Positions 36,380 to 44,317 of a DNA stretch of 64,000 bases are shown here, one piece after another (the first letter of the stretch is position 1; each line of letters begins with the position of its first letter). Both the position numbers and the translations under genes were made by a program. Under the pieces are notes generated by a model, which saw nothing but the letters and a program-made list of their open reading frames with translations, did no database searches and was not told the origin of the DNA. Where the stretch lies: NCBI GenBank assembly GCA_019459525.1, contig JAIBEY010000008.1, positions 25,526 to 89,525 of the forward strand, in the 5' to 3' direction. This DNA comes from Prolixibacteraceae bacterium. Lineage in GTDB: Bacteria; Bacteroidota; Bacteroidia; Bacteroidales; Prolixibacteraceae.

Positions 36380-37015
36380 GTGGGTACGAATAATGAAATA
36401 AAATTAAAGAAATTGCTGGATTTGCATGTTCAGGGAACTATAATGCTAGCTTCATGGCTTGATGCAAATGGATTCTCACATGAACTTCAGCAAAGGTACC
36501 GGAAAAGTGGCTGGCTTGAATCGGTTGAAGTTGGTGCATTCAAACGCCCAAATGAAGTTGTCGGTTGGCAAGGTGCACTTTATTCTGTGCAAGAACAAGC
36601 TAATCTGACTGTTCACATTGGTGGTCCAACGGCTTTATCCATGTTGGGATTTTCGCATTATATTCGCACCGGAGCCGAAACTGTTTATTTATTCTCTTTA
36701 TTGAATGCGAGATTGCCAGCATGGTTTAAACAATATTCATGGAATGAAGCAGTAAACCACGTCAAAACATCATTTCTTTCAGAAGAAATTGGGGTAGCTG
36801 AATATCAGGAAACTCAATTCCAGTTAATGATAGCATCAGCCGAGCGAGCAATATTCGAATGTCTTTATCTAACTCCGGAAAAGATAACAATCGAAACTAC
36901 TATACAAACCTCTAAGATTAGTTATAGCCTCTTACTTGCTAGGAAGAAAGCAGTTGTTTTAGTTGAAAATGTCATTTGTTTTGATATTGAAAATTCCTCC
37001 TTTCCTGAACTATGA
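36380..37015 (+). CDS. AbiEi-like antitoxin, C-terminus degenerate
   Basis: 211 residues from a GTG start (MGTNNEIKLKKLLDLHVQGT). The N-terminal winged-helix domain and the first part of the AbiEi-type central domain are well preserved (VEVGAFKRPNEVVGWQGALY, HIGGPTALSMLGFSHYIR, ERAIFECLYLTPEK). AbiEi antitoxins normally continue for some 60-90 residues after LTPEK; here the sequence diverges at about residue 171 and soon stops. No AbiEii nucleotidyltransferase toxin follows; instead the stop overlaps the ATG of an AraC regulator. The DNA-binding part could still work as an autorepressor, but as a toxin-antitoxin system it looks decayed. Confidence 0.7.
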   Translation: MGTNNEIKLKKLLDLHVQGTIMLASWLDANGFSHELQQRYRKSGWLESVEVGAFKRPNEVVGWQGALYSVQEQANLTVHIGGPTALSMLGFSHYIRTGAETVYLFSLLNARLPAWFKQYSWNEAVNHVKTSFLSEEIGVAEYQETQFQLMIASAERAIFECLYLTPEKITIETTIQTSKISYSLLLARKKAVVLVENVICFDIENSSFPEL

Positions 37016-38142
37016 AATATTTCTTTTTAATAGCAGCTTTCAATGCCTTCTTTTTTGCTGTTTTACTTTTTCAAAAAAAACCGAAGGCGGTACACGATAA
37101 GATACTTATTTTCTGGTTAGCTTTTTTAGGCTTATATACAGGCGTATATGGCCTTTTTTCAAAAGAATTGTTCATGCGCTTTCCACTTTTGTCGGCCAGT
37201 TTTATTTCACTACTTTTATTACATGGCCCTTTTCTGTATTTCTATATTTCCTCCCTGATAGTTAACCCAAATAAATTTAGAACTAAAGATTTGCTCCATT
37301 TTACCCCATTTCTCCTGTTTAACCTTTATCTGATCATTGTATCTTATTTACCGAGAGTATTGGAGCGGATCAGTTTAAGCCATGTAGCAAGCGAACATGA
37401 ATCGCCCTTATTGTTTCAGCTGTTTTTAATGCTGGTTGTTTTATCGGGTCCTGTATATTTTGTGTTTTCAATCTGGCTATTTAAAGGCCTGGATATTCAA
37501 ATTTTTAATAATTTTTCAAGTGCTGAAAATATAAATCTCGACTGGCTTCGGAAGTTGGTTTACATATTTGGTTCTGTATGGACTTTATTGATGATTGTTG
37601 CTACCATCCACCACGTGTTCCATTTGTTTTCGTGGATTTTTTGCACTGATGGAATTTCGCTTTCATTGTCGATTTTTATCATCCTTATCGGTTATTATGG
37701 GTTAAAACAGAAAGAACTATTTTCATTTCCCGAAAAGGAATCTTTTATTCTGGAACAGAAACCTGAAAAGTATTCAGGCTCAAGGCTAAAAGAGTCTGAA
37801 GCCAGATTATATCTGGAGAAACTAAACCGTTTCATGGAAGAAGAAAAGCCTTACCTAAGTCCTGATTTGAATCTTCCACAATTGGCTAAAGAAGTAGATA
37901 TCCCATCACATTATTTATCACAGGTAATTAATGAGAATATTGGACTGAATTTCTTCGATTTTATTAACCGTCAACGGGTGGAAGACGTGAAATCCAAAAT
38001 ATCAGATCCACGATACAATAACTTTTCAATCCTGGGGATTGCCTTTGAATCCGGATTCAATTCCAAGTCGGCTTTTAATCGTGTTTTTAAAAATATTACC
38101 GGACTAACTCCCAGCGAATATAAGAAGTCCTGTTCGGTTTAG
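37012..38142 (+). CDS. Seven-helix membrane AraC-family regulator
   Basis: 376 residues. The first 240 contain about seven hydrophobic helices, and the C-terminal part (about 270-376) is an AraC HTH: KPYLSPDLNLPQLAKEVDIP, DFINRQRVEDVK, LGIAFESGFNSKSAFNRVFK. This is a common Bacteroidetes design in which an integral-membrane sensor is joined straight to DNA-binding helices. Its HTH module is closely related to that of the propeller regulator at 947. The start overlaps the stop of the AbiEi-like gene (ATGA). Its target is unknown; the DUF6448 gene downstream is the nearest candidate. Confidence 0.88.
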   Translation: MKYFFLIAAFNAFFFAVLLFQKKPKAVHDKILIFWLAFLGLYTGVYGLFSKELFMRFPLLSASFISLLLLHGPFLYFYISSLIVNPNKFRTKDLLHFTPFLLFNLYLIIVSYLPRVLERISLSHVASEHESPLLFQLFLMLVVLSGPVYFVFSIWLFKGLDIQIFNNFSSAENINLDWLRKLVYIFGSVWTLLMIVATIHHVFHLFSWIFCTDGISLSLSIFIILIGYYGLKQKELFSFPEKESFILEQKPEKYSGSRLKESEARLYLEKLNRFMEEEKPYLSPDLNLPQLAKEVDIPSHYLSQVINENIGLNFFDFINRQRVEDVKSKISDPRYNNFSILGIAFESGFNSKSAFNRVFKNITGLTPSEYKKSCSV

Positions 38143-38304
38143 ATTTCAGTAATTCCTTTCCCCTTTTACGTATTGTTTTATAAGCTGGGACCTCCTGATG
38201 CAATAAAATGAGTGCTACTTTAGAAAGTAGGTCGCACAGGTTATTTGCTACCCGTATTTTTGTTTCAGAAATAAATTTTTATTAATCATTTAAAAATCAA
38301 AAAA

Positions 38305-38943
38305 ATGAAAAACACAGAAAAAAATGTTGAGCAGAAAAACAGGGGAATAGAAAACACCATTAAGGTAGCAGGTACCTTTTTCCTTTTATTAATGTTAAGT
38401 GTATTCACGAGTATGCAGGCTTCGGCTCATTGCGATTCGTATGATGGCCCTGTTATTGAGGATGCTGTTAAGGCGCTTGAAACCAACAATGTCAATTTAG
38501 TTCTGAAATGGGTTACTACAGAACAGGAAAAGGAAATTATTCCGTTATTCAACAAAACCAATCAGCTTAAGAGTGGTGATAAAGAGGTTTACGCAATTGT
38601 TGAAAAACATTTCTTCGAAACTTTGGTTCGTTTGCATCGCGAAACAGAAGGCGCACCCTACACCGGGTTAAAACCTGCCGGAACCACAAAACAAATTATC
38701 CAAATGACTGATAAAGCCCTTAAAGAAGGAAATGTGGAGGATTTTTTGGTAAAATTAAATAGCCATATCGATAAGGGGGTTCGTGAAAAATATCAGAAGG
38801 TGTCGGAACTTAATAAAGTAAAAGATAATTCAACAGAACAAGGCCGGGAATTCGTGGAAGCCTATGTTGATTACACACATACTGTTGAAGCATTGCACGA
38901 TGTTATTGAACACGGCGGTGGACACGCAGGTCATAAGGAGTAA
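38305..38943 (+). CDS. Exported DUF6448-like protein of unknown function
   Basis: 212 residues with an N-terminal hydrophobic export signal (about 20-44, ending near MQASAH). The mature part begins HCDSYDGPVIEDAVKALETN and contains HFFETLVRLHRETEGAPYTG and a His-rich tail (EHGGGHAGHKE). I recall this family as DUF6448. The His and acidic residues suggest metal binding, but no function is known to me. A perfect -7 box (TATTTTTG) lies about 45 bp upstream without a clear -33 partner. Confidence 0.75.
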   Translation: MKNTEKNVEQKNRGIENTIKVAGTFFLLLMLSVFTSMQASAHCDSYDGPVIEDAVKALETNNVNLVLKWVTTEQEKEIIPLFNKTNQLKSGDKEVYAIVEKHFFETLVRLHRETEGAPYTGLKPAGTTKQIIQMTDKALKEGNVEDFLVKLNSHIDKGVREKYQKVSELNKVKDNSTEQGREFVEAYVDYTHTVEALHDVIEHGGGHAGHKE

Positions 38944-38994
38944 TATAATACAATCCTTTTGAAGTAGCTGAATCTCTTAGGAAACAGACATTGT

Positions 38995-39153
38995 ATGAGT
39001 CCATATTGCATATGCTCACATACAAAGCAGGCGATGAGGAAAGGAGCAAGCAAGGAAGAAATTATTGAAGTGATATGGATTGCTTCCGAAATGCGAGAAG
39101 TAGCAGCATCTGAACACGCTGCTATTGCTCTGGACGAAATGATATACTATTAA
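38995..39153 (+). pseudogene. Fragment of an AhpD-like (carboxymuconolactone decarboxylase) gene
   Basis: A 52-codon frame (SPYCICSHTKQAMRKGASKE, then IIEVIWIASEMRE and AAIALDEM) matches the C-terminal half of the intact gene at 53077-53415 (CPYCIRSHTKLALRKGASKE). The N-terminal half is gone, and the first cysteine of the CxxC redox pair is Ser. It ends 4 bp before the next AhpD-like gene. I read it as the remnant of a duplicated or moved copy; a small expressed peptide cannot be excluded. Confidence 0.65.
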
Positions 39154-39157
39154 AATC

Positions 39158-39607
39158 ATGGAAGAAAGATTAAACTATTCAATGGTGGCTCCTGATGCCA
39201 TAAAAGCCATGTATGAACTCGAGAAATATGTACATGATTCGGGGCTCGAACGCTCGCTTTACGAGTTGGTGAAAACCAGGGCATCCCAAATAAACGGCTG
39301 TGCCTATTGCATCGACATGCACACAAAGGATGCCCGCAAGGCAGGCGAGACAGAACAACGTTTGTATGCCTTAAATGCCTGGCGGGAAACTCCATTTTAT
39401 ACTAAACGGGAGCGGGCTGCATTGGCTTGGACAGAAGCATTAACATTGATTTCTGAAAATGATGTGTCTGATTCATTATATGAATCTGCCCGGAAACATT
39501 TTGATGAAAAAGAAATGGTAGCGCTCACCATGGCTATAGTTGCTATTAACGGATGGAATCGTTTGGCAATTGGATTTCGTGCTGTTCCTGGCAGTTATGA
39601 ATCATAA
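39158..39607 (+). CDS. AhpD-like alkylhydroperoxidase/CMD-family protein
   Basis: 149 residues, complete. The redox motif is CAYCIDMH with downstream KDARKAGETEQRLYALNAWR and LAWTEALTLI, typical of the longer AhpD-like carboxymuconolactone decarboxylase family. The CxxC pair and His suggest peroxide or disulfide chemistry. It precedes the DUF2249 gene but is separated by a strong palindrome, so it probably belongs to a different transcript. Confidence 0.85.
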   Translation: MEERLNYSMVAPDAIKAMYELEKYVHDSGLERSLYELVKTRASQINGCAYCIDMHTKDARKAGETEQRLYALNAWRETPFYTKRERAALAWTEALTLISENDVSDSLYESARKHFDEKEMVALTMAIVAINGWNRLAIGFRAVPGSYES

Positions 39608-39664
39608 TTAATATCAGTAGCAAAGGAATTGTCAGGGTTGTATCTATAAAAATTGCCTCCTTTT

Positions 39665-39717
39665 ATATTCTATAAAAAGACATCAAAGTCTTTTTATAGA
39701 ATATTTTTATATATTTG
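39665..39717 (+). promoter_or_regulatory. Operator palindrome over a -7 promoter (DUF2249 gene)
   Basis: A 17-bp inverted repeat (arms 39665-39681 and 39688-39704; core TATAAAAAGAC-N6-GTCTTTTTATA) is followed by TATATTTG (39710-39717), a perfect TAnnTTTG -7 box. The right arm sits where the -33 element should be, so a bound protein would block or recruit polymerase. The same core and spacing occur before ric at 61117-61144. It could also act as a terminator for the upstream gene. Confidence 0.65.
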
Positions 39718-39755
39718 AAGTATTAAAAGATTTAAAAACCTTTAAATATTAAATT

Positions 39756-39986
39756 ATGAAAACGTTAGATGCAACGAAAATTGAAGCTAGGTACAAACAC
39801 CCCACTATCTTTCAAGCCTACGAAGATTTGGCTGTAGGAGAATCTTTTATCCTTCATAACGACCATGATCCAAAACCGCTTTACTATCAGTTTACCGCTG
39901 AAAAAGGGAAAGAATTTGGTTGGGAATACCTTCAACAAGGTCCAGATGTGTGGGAGGTAAAAATCAGTAAAATGAAAGTTGAATAA
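39756..39986 (+). CDS. Small DUF2249-domain protein
   Basis: 76 residues, a single DUF2249 domain (PTIFQAYEDLAVGESFILHN, then HDPKPLYYQF and GWEYLQQGPDVWEVKI). DUF2249 proteins are widespread beside denitrification and NO-response genes, and often fused to DUF542 or hemerythrin domains; the HDPKPLYYQF motif is a possible metal or sulfur-relay site. Biochemical function is unknown. It is the first gene of the plus-strand cluster running to 42979. Confidence 0.85.
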   Translation: MKTLDATKIEARYKHPTIFQAYEDLAVGESFILHNDHDPKPLYYQFTAEKGKEFGWEYLQQGPDVWEVKISKMKVE

Positions 39987-40067
39987 AGTTTGTGGATTGG
40001 ATCAACTGGCGCTTGATCATTCAAATTTCATAATTTCTGAAACAATCCTAATGCATTAGTAAATCGT

Positions 40068-40544
40068 ATGACAACAAATTATTTGATATCGATTTTTATA
40101 CATGTGATTTGTGCAGCATTTTGGATAGGCGGTATGCTGTTTATCCCCCTTGTTTTAGTGCCAGGCATAAAAAATCAACCCAACCGTGTGTTGTTACTCC
40201 ATAAAACCGGAATTTAATTCCGGTTTTATGGTTGGCTTTCCGTTATAATCCTGATTATAACCGGATTTTTAAACATACATTTCAGGGGACTACCATTTAC
40301 AATTGAATTTTTCATGAACACAAGCTATGGAAAGTTACTAAGCATAAAATTGTCTCTTTTCGTAATAATGTTGCTGGTAGGTGGAATCCATGATTTTTAT
40401 ATTGGCATGAAATCGATTGTTGAAATGCAACAAACCTCTGGGAATAAGTTCAAAATGTTAGCGAGGTGGACCGGAATGCTCAATCTGCTGCTGGCCTTAA
40501 TTATTGCCTTTCTGGGCGTTGCGATATCGCGAGGCGGATTTTGA
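40068..40544 (+). pseudogene. CopD-like small membrane protein interrupted by one in-frame TAA
   Basis: Starting at the ATG at 40068, 49 codons encode IFIHVICAAFWIGGMLFIPL and then LLHKTGI. A TAA follows at 40215-40217, after which the same frame continues without a shift (FRFYGWLSVIILIITGFLNI ... KLLSIKLSLFVIMLLVGGIH) to a stop at 40542-40544. The reconstructed 158-codon protein has four helices with the His-Trp pattern of CopD/DUF4149-like proteins. The stop lies exactly at the centre of a perfect palindrome (40199-40231). Without that single base the gene would be intact. Confidence 0.75.
40199..40231. repeat. Perfect 33-bp palindrome centred on a stop codon
   Basis: Arms CCATAAAACCGGAATT (40199-40214) and AATTCCGGTTTTATGG (40216-40231) are perfectly complementary around a single T (40215). 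The reverse complement differs only in that central base (A), which would turn the TAA stop into AAA (Lys). Confidence 0.9.
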
Positions 40545-40569
40545 AATTTTGATAACTAAATTCTGGAAA

Positions 40570-41385
40570 ATGAAAATTAACAGTCAAACAAAAATATCAG
40601 TTCTAATAAAAGATAACCCCAACACGATTGAGGCAATCGTTTCTGTCAACCCACATTTTAGCAAATTGAGAAATCCATTGCTCCGTGGAATATTAGCCTC
40701 AAGAACCAGTATTGGAGATGCTGCCCGAATCGGAAAATGTGATATCAAGGTTCTTTTTAAATCACTTGCTGATATAGGTTTCGAGATTGAAAAGGATGCG
40801 ATTTTGAAAGAAGAGGAAATAGCTCAACCAGCAAATTCTGAAATTTTAAACGCCATTAAATTATCAAAAGTCACCTCGTTGGATGTCAGGCCAACTTTGG
40901 AAAGAGGCGGAGATCCATTTAATGAAATAATGGGTGAATTAATGAGGCTCCAGGATGGATACACATTGGAAGTTATTAATACATTTGAACCAACGCCGCT
41001 GATTAAAATAGCGAATACCAGGGGTTATGCGAGTAGGATCGAAACAAAAGAAGATGCCGTTTACACTTATTTCTTTAAAGTGGCCGAAGCTAAAGAAGAA
41101 GCCCGCTCCAATAACCTGGTCTTCCGGGTTTCTGTGTCAGAGCATGAAGAAAGAAGGGCTAACTGCAACAAAGAAATTCATGAAATTGATGTTCGCGACT
41201 TAGAGATGCCATTACCCATGGTCACTATTTTAAAAGAGTTGGAAGAGTTGAAAGAAAACGAGGCTCTCTATGTACATCATAAAAAAGTGCCCCAATATTT
41301 ATTACCCGAATTGGCTGAACGGAATTTTAAAACCTGGATTGCCGAGGTGGACGAAAACAACGTTAAACTTTTAATTCATAAATAA
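40570..41385 (+). CDS. DUF1858 plus two DUF2249 domains protein
   Basis: 271 residues from the ATG at 40570, chosen because it lies just after the upstream gene and starts at the domain boundary. Residues about 8-75 resemble DUF1858 (ISVLIKDNPNTIEAIVSVNP, NPLLRGILASRTSIGDAARI). Two DUF2249 repeats follow (about 100-190, LDVRPTLERGGDPFNEIMGE; and about 198-271, IDVRDLEMPLPMVTILKELE, VHHKKVPQYLLPELAERNF). No membrane segments. Such proteins cluster with nitrite and NO metabolism genes. Its stop abuts the next start (TAA-ATG), indicating coupling with the membrane protein. Confidence 0.85.
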   Translation: MKINSQTKISVLIKDNPNTIEAIVSVNPHFSKLRNPLLRGILASRTSIGDAARIGKCDIKVLFKSLADIGFEIEKDAILKEEEIAQPANSEILNAIKLSKVTSLDVRPTLERGGDPFNEIMGELMRLQDGYTLEVINTFEPTPLIKIANTRGYASRIETKEDAVYTYFFKVAEAKEEARSNNLVFRVSVSEHEERRANCNKEIHEIDVRDLEMPLPMVTILKELEELKENEALYVHHKKVPQYLLPELAERNFKTWIAEVDENNVKLLIHK

Positions 41386-42663
41386 ATGAACCAGATAGCC
41401 AGCCAAAACGCGCCATCACCAAAGGTAGTTATTCCCCATTATGCTTTCGGGGGACTGACCTGGCTCGTGGTAACCCTGCTAATCGTATTTAATCCTGAAG
41501 CTTTCACACAACATTTTTTTAATCCTGAATTACTTGCCATAACCCACTTGTTGGTGTTGGGTTGGATTACCATGATTATTTTTGGAGCCTTGTACCAGTT
41601 GCTTCCGGTCATTATGGAAGTGAAATTATACAGCGAGCCATTTGCAATAGCTTCATTTATCTTGCTGGGCTTGGGTACTATTTTGCTGGCTTTCTCTTTC
41701 TGGCAATTTTCATTTGGTGCCATCATGTTTGTTGCGGCAACATGTGTTGTTGTGGCTGTTGGATTTTTTGTTGCCAATGTATTGTTTACTGCACATTCTT
41801 CCACTAAAAAAGTGATTGAAAGAACCTTCATCATTACTTCAGTAATATGGCTGTTATTCACGGTGTTGGCCGGTTTAGCCCTGGCCATTAACCAGGTTCA
41901 CCCGTTTTTGAAAACTTCGCAAATCGAACTTTTGAAACTGCATGCCCATGCCGGGATTGTTGGATGGTTTATTCAGTTGATTATTGGTGTCAGCAGTAAA
42001 TTGTTACCTATGTTTATGGTATCACACCATGTAAATACCAAAAAGTTAAATGTTGCTTATTACGCTATTAATATTGGGCTGATTGCAGGACTTTTGTCGT
42101 TGTTTCTACAGATAAAATTTGGTATCGTAATGAGTGCGATCATCATAGTGTCAGGTATTTTTAGTTACCTGTCATTTATTTATAAAGCCTATACAAAAAG
42201 GGTGAAAAAACAACTTGATATCGGGATGAAACAAACGGCCTTTTCCTTTTTGATACTGGTTATTCCTTTTTTCCTGATTTTCTCACTTTTGTTTAATTTC
42301 AAATTCCTGAACAGCCTCACGCTACCCCTTTCAGTGGCTTATGGAAGTGCAATTGTAATTGGGTTTATTACTTCACTTGTGATGGGGCAAACATACAAAA
42401 CATTGCCTTTTATTGTCTGGCTGAAAGTCTATCGAGGGCGGATTGGGAAAGTGGTATTGCCCTTACCGAAAGACCTTTATTTTGAAAAGATTGCCATTGC
42501 CCAGTTATGGCTTTTTGCTGCCGGTTTCGTTTTATTGCTTCTCGGAATTTCCACAACTATCGTTAATTTGTTGATTTTTAGCGGTATTGTTCTGTTTTTG
42601 TCGGCGGCACTCTATAACTTTAATCTATTCAAAATCATATTTCATAAACCAAAAAATAAATAG
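41386..42663 (+). CDS. Heme-copper-oxidase-subunit-I-like membrane protein
   Basis: 425 residues with about 12 hydrophobic helices. Conserved His in helices suggest heme binding: ITHLLVLGWITMIIFGALYQ (about 50) and LLKLHAHAGIVGWFIQLIIG (about 186), followed by KLLPMFM and YKTLPFIVWL. The pattern resembles the unusual subunit-I-like/NnrS-like proteins found in denitrification clusters; the WxxGHPEVY metal-site signature of true oxidases and NorB is not seen. It may be an NO-related reductase, sensor or NO-tolerance factor. It is translationally adjacent to the DUF1858-DUF2249 gene. Confidence 0.7.
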   Translation: MNQIASQNAPSPKVVIPHYAFGGLTWLVVTLLIVFNPEAFTQHFFNPELLAITHLLVLGWITMIIFGALYQLLPVIMEVKLYSEPFAIASFILLGLGTILLAFSFWQFSFGAIMFVAATCVVVAVGFFVANVLFTAHSSTKKVIERTFIITSVIWLLFTVLAGLALAINQVHPFLKTSQIELLKLHAHAGIVGWFIQLIIGVSSKLLPMFMVSHHVNTKKLNVAYYAINIGLIAGLLSLFLQIKFGIVMSAIIIVSGIFSYLSFIYKAYTKRVKKQLDIGMKQTAFSFLILVIPFFLIFSLLFNFKFLNSLTLPLSVAYGSAIVIGFITSLVMGQTYKTLPFIVWLKVYRGRIGKVVLPLPKDLYFEKIAIAQLWLFAAGFVLLLLGISTTIVNLLIFSGIVLFLSAALYNFNLFKIIFHKPKNK

Positions 42664-42670
42664 TTTCATT

Positions 42671-42979
42671 ATGAATACGGAGGAAAAAAATATTTTTGAA
42701 TTGCTCAAAGGAGTTGTTGATCCGGAATTAATGGTAAACATTATTGATCTGGGATTAATTTATGGCGTGACTTATAATGAGCCGGAGCATAAAATTGATA
42801 TAGATTTAACGCTTACCTCGCCCGGATGCCCGATGGGTGGCTTAATCATTGAAGATGCCCAACAGTTAATCGAATCCAGTTATCCCAATTTTGAAGTCAA
42901 TATTAATCTTGTTTGGGAACCAATGTGGTCGGTCGAAAATCTTACAGAGGCAGGTAAAGAAGCTTTAGGCCAGATATAA
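42671..42979 (+). CDS. MIP18/SufT-like metal-sulfur cluster assembly protein (DUF59)
   Basis: 102 residues from the ATG at 42671. The DUF59 signature is intact: VVDPELMVNIIDLGLIYGVT, LTSPGCPMGGLIIEDAQ with the reactive Cys, and VNLVWEPMWS in slightly altered form. Family members help mature Fe-S proteins (SufT, MIP18, PaaD). In this place it could serve the Fe-S enzymes nearby, or the heme/Fe proteins damaged by NO. It lies 7 bp after the membrane protein and ends 6 bp before the converging narI stop. Confidence 0.88.
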   Translation: MNTEEKNIFELLKGVVDPELMVNIIDLGLIYGVTYNEPEHKIDIDLTLTSPGCPMGGLIIEDAQQLIESSYPNFEVNINLVWEPMWSVENLTEAGKEALGQI

Positions 42980-42985
42980 GATGCT

Positions 42986-43681
42986 TCAGGCTGGCCGCTT
43001 TATAAATCCGCGCCTTACCAGTTGATAACCCGATCTGAAAAAATAAGCAACCGGCATTACAAACATGTGCATGAGTTTCGTGTAGGGGAAAATCATAAAA
43101 ATGAAAAGTCCCGTTACGATGTGCAATTTGTAAATAAGGCTGTGTCCTGCAATTACTACACCTGCATCTGGTTGAAAAGTAATAACCTTTTGCGCCCATT
43201 CACCTAAAGCGGCATAGTTTTCAACGGAAGATCCGGCAGAAATGGCTACAGAGATCAACCCCAGTCCCATTTCAAATAAAAGCAAAGCGATCAAGAGGAT
43301 ATCCGCAATTGAACTGTTTATTCTGATCCGTTGGTCCTTGAGTCGCCTGACGAGGAGTATCGTTATTCCGACCACGGCGGCGGTGCCAAAAACAGACCCC
43401 ATTATAACTGCCAATATCTTTTTTGTTGCAGTGGTCATAAACAGGTGATAGAAATGTTCAGGAGTAAAAAGGCCCATAAAGTGTCCGATAAAAACCAGGA
43501 TAATGCCATAATGAAACAAATTGCCTCCCCATCGCTGGCCTTTCTTCGAGAGAAACTGGCTCGATTCAGCTTGTAATGATTTTGATGTTTTTACTATTCG
43601 AGTGATAACACCAAACCAGAAAAGAGTCATGGCGATGTGTGGCAAATAGGTGAATAACAGGTTGTTGATATAATTATCCAT
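42986..43681 (-). CDS. narI: Respiratory nitrate reductase gamma subunit NarI
   Basis: 231 residues with five membrane helices. Diheme cytochrome b ligands are visible: FHYGIILVFIGHFMGL (two His, about 57 and 67) and AGHSLIYKLHIVTGLFIFMI (two His, about 187 and 194), then YTKLMHMF. It anchors NarGH in the inner membrane and passes electrons from quinol. It is the last gene of the narGHJI order and begins 5 bp after narJ. Confidence 0.95.
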   Translation of the reverse strand: MDNYINNLLFTYLPHIAMTLFWFGVITRIVKTSKSLQAESSQFLSKKGQRWGGNLFHYGIILVFIGHFMGLFTPEHFYHLFMTTATKKILAVIMGSVFGTAAVVGITILLVRRLKDQRIRINSSIADILLIALLLFEMGLGLISVAISAGSSVENYAALGEWAQKVITFQPDAGVVIAGHSLIYKLHIVTGLFIFMIFPYTKLMHMFVMPVAYFFRSGYQLVRRGFIKRPA

Positions 43682-43686
43682 AATCG

Positions 43687-44316
43687 TTATGATTTACAAT
43701 TTAAACAAGCATTTTCGTCTCCGAATGTTACGGGCTCTTCTTCGTAAGCTTCATCAATACTGATTTCAGGCATTTCTATTTCCATTTTTTCAATCCGGGC
43801 TTCAGCGGGTTTGCGGCCAGATAATTGGATGATGGCAGATAAAAGATATTTATATGGATTGTCCTTATCTTCCAGCTTTTTGTGAATAAAGCCTACAATG
43901 TCAATAATCTCAGAAAGATAATCCATAGCCTTTGATTGCGCTTGCATGGCAAGGAATTCGAGAAATACAGGCAGATAATCAGGTAATTCCGGACGATTTA
44001 TATTTAATCCATTTTCATTGTAAAGATCGATCAGGTCAACCATGGCCTGACCGCGGTCTTTTGAATCGCCATGTACATGCTCAAACAGGTAAAGAGAAAC
44101 CGAGCGCGAATAATCGAACAGTTGAACATAGTGCTCTTGCCAGAATGTCAGTGGCTTTTTTGCAAAAAAGTCAACAAAAATTTCTATTCCAGAAATGGCT
44201 TCGGTGTTCAATAGATTCTCATCCTTAAGTGAAGCATTTACCTGAGGTAAAAAGTCATAAATTTCCTTGTTGGGATAGGTCATCAACAGCGAAATTATTT
44301 TATAAGTTTTCAGCAT
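43687..44316 (-). CDS. narJ: Nitrate reductase assembly chaperone NarJ
   Basis: 209 residues from ATG at 44316, one base after the narH stop; an upstream in-frame codon within narH is less likely. The all-helical TorD/NarJ-type fold is recognisable from FWQEHYVQLFDYSRSVSLYL, FEHVHGDSKDRGQAMVDLI and LPDYLPVFLEFLAMQ. NarJ inserts the molybdenum cofactor into NarG. The C-terminus carries ACLNC, a motif not essential in the family but repeated in the small protein at 56401. Confidence 0.92.
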   Translation of the reverse strand: MLKTYKIISLLMTYPNKEIYDFLPQVNASLKDENLLNTEAISGIEIFVDFFAKKPLTFWQEHYVQLFDYSRSVSLYLFEHVHGDSKDRGQAMVDLIDLYNENGLNINRPELPDYLPVFLEFLAMQAQSKAMDYLSEIIDIVGFIHKKLEDKDNPYKYLLSAIIQLSGRKPAEARIEKMEIEMPEISIDEAYEEEPVTFGDENACLNCKS

Positions 44317-44317
44317 T

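Noticed and set aside
39988-40067. A small gene between the two plus-strand membrane genes
   Set aside because: No start-to-stop frame of useful length; only a short AT-rich spacer.
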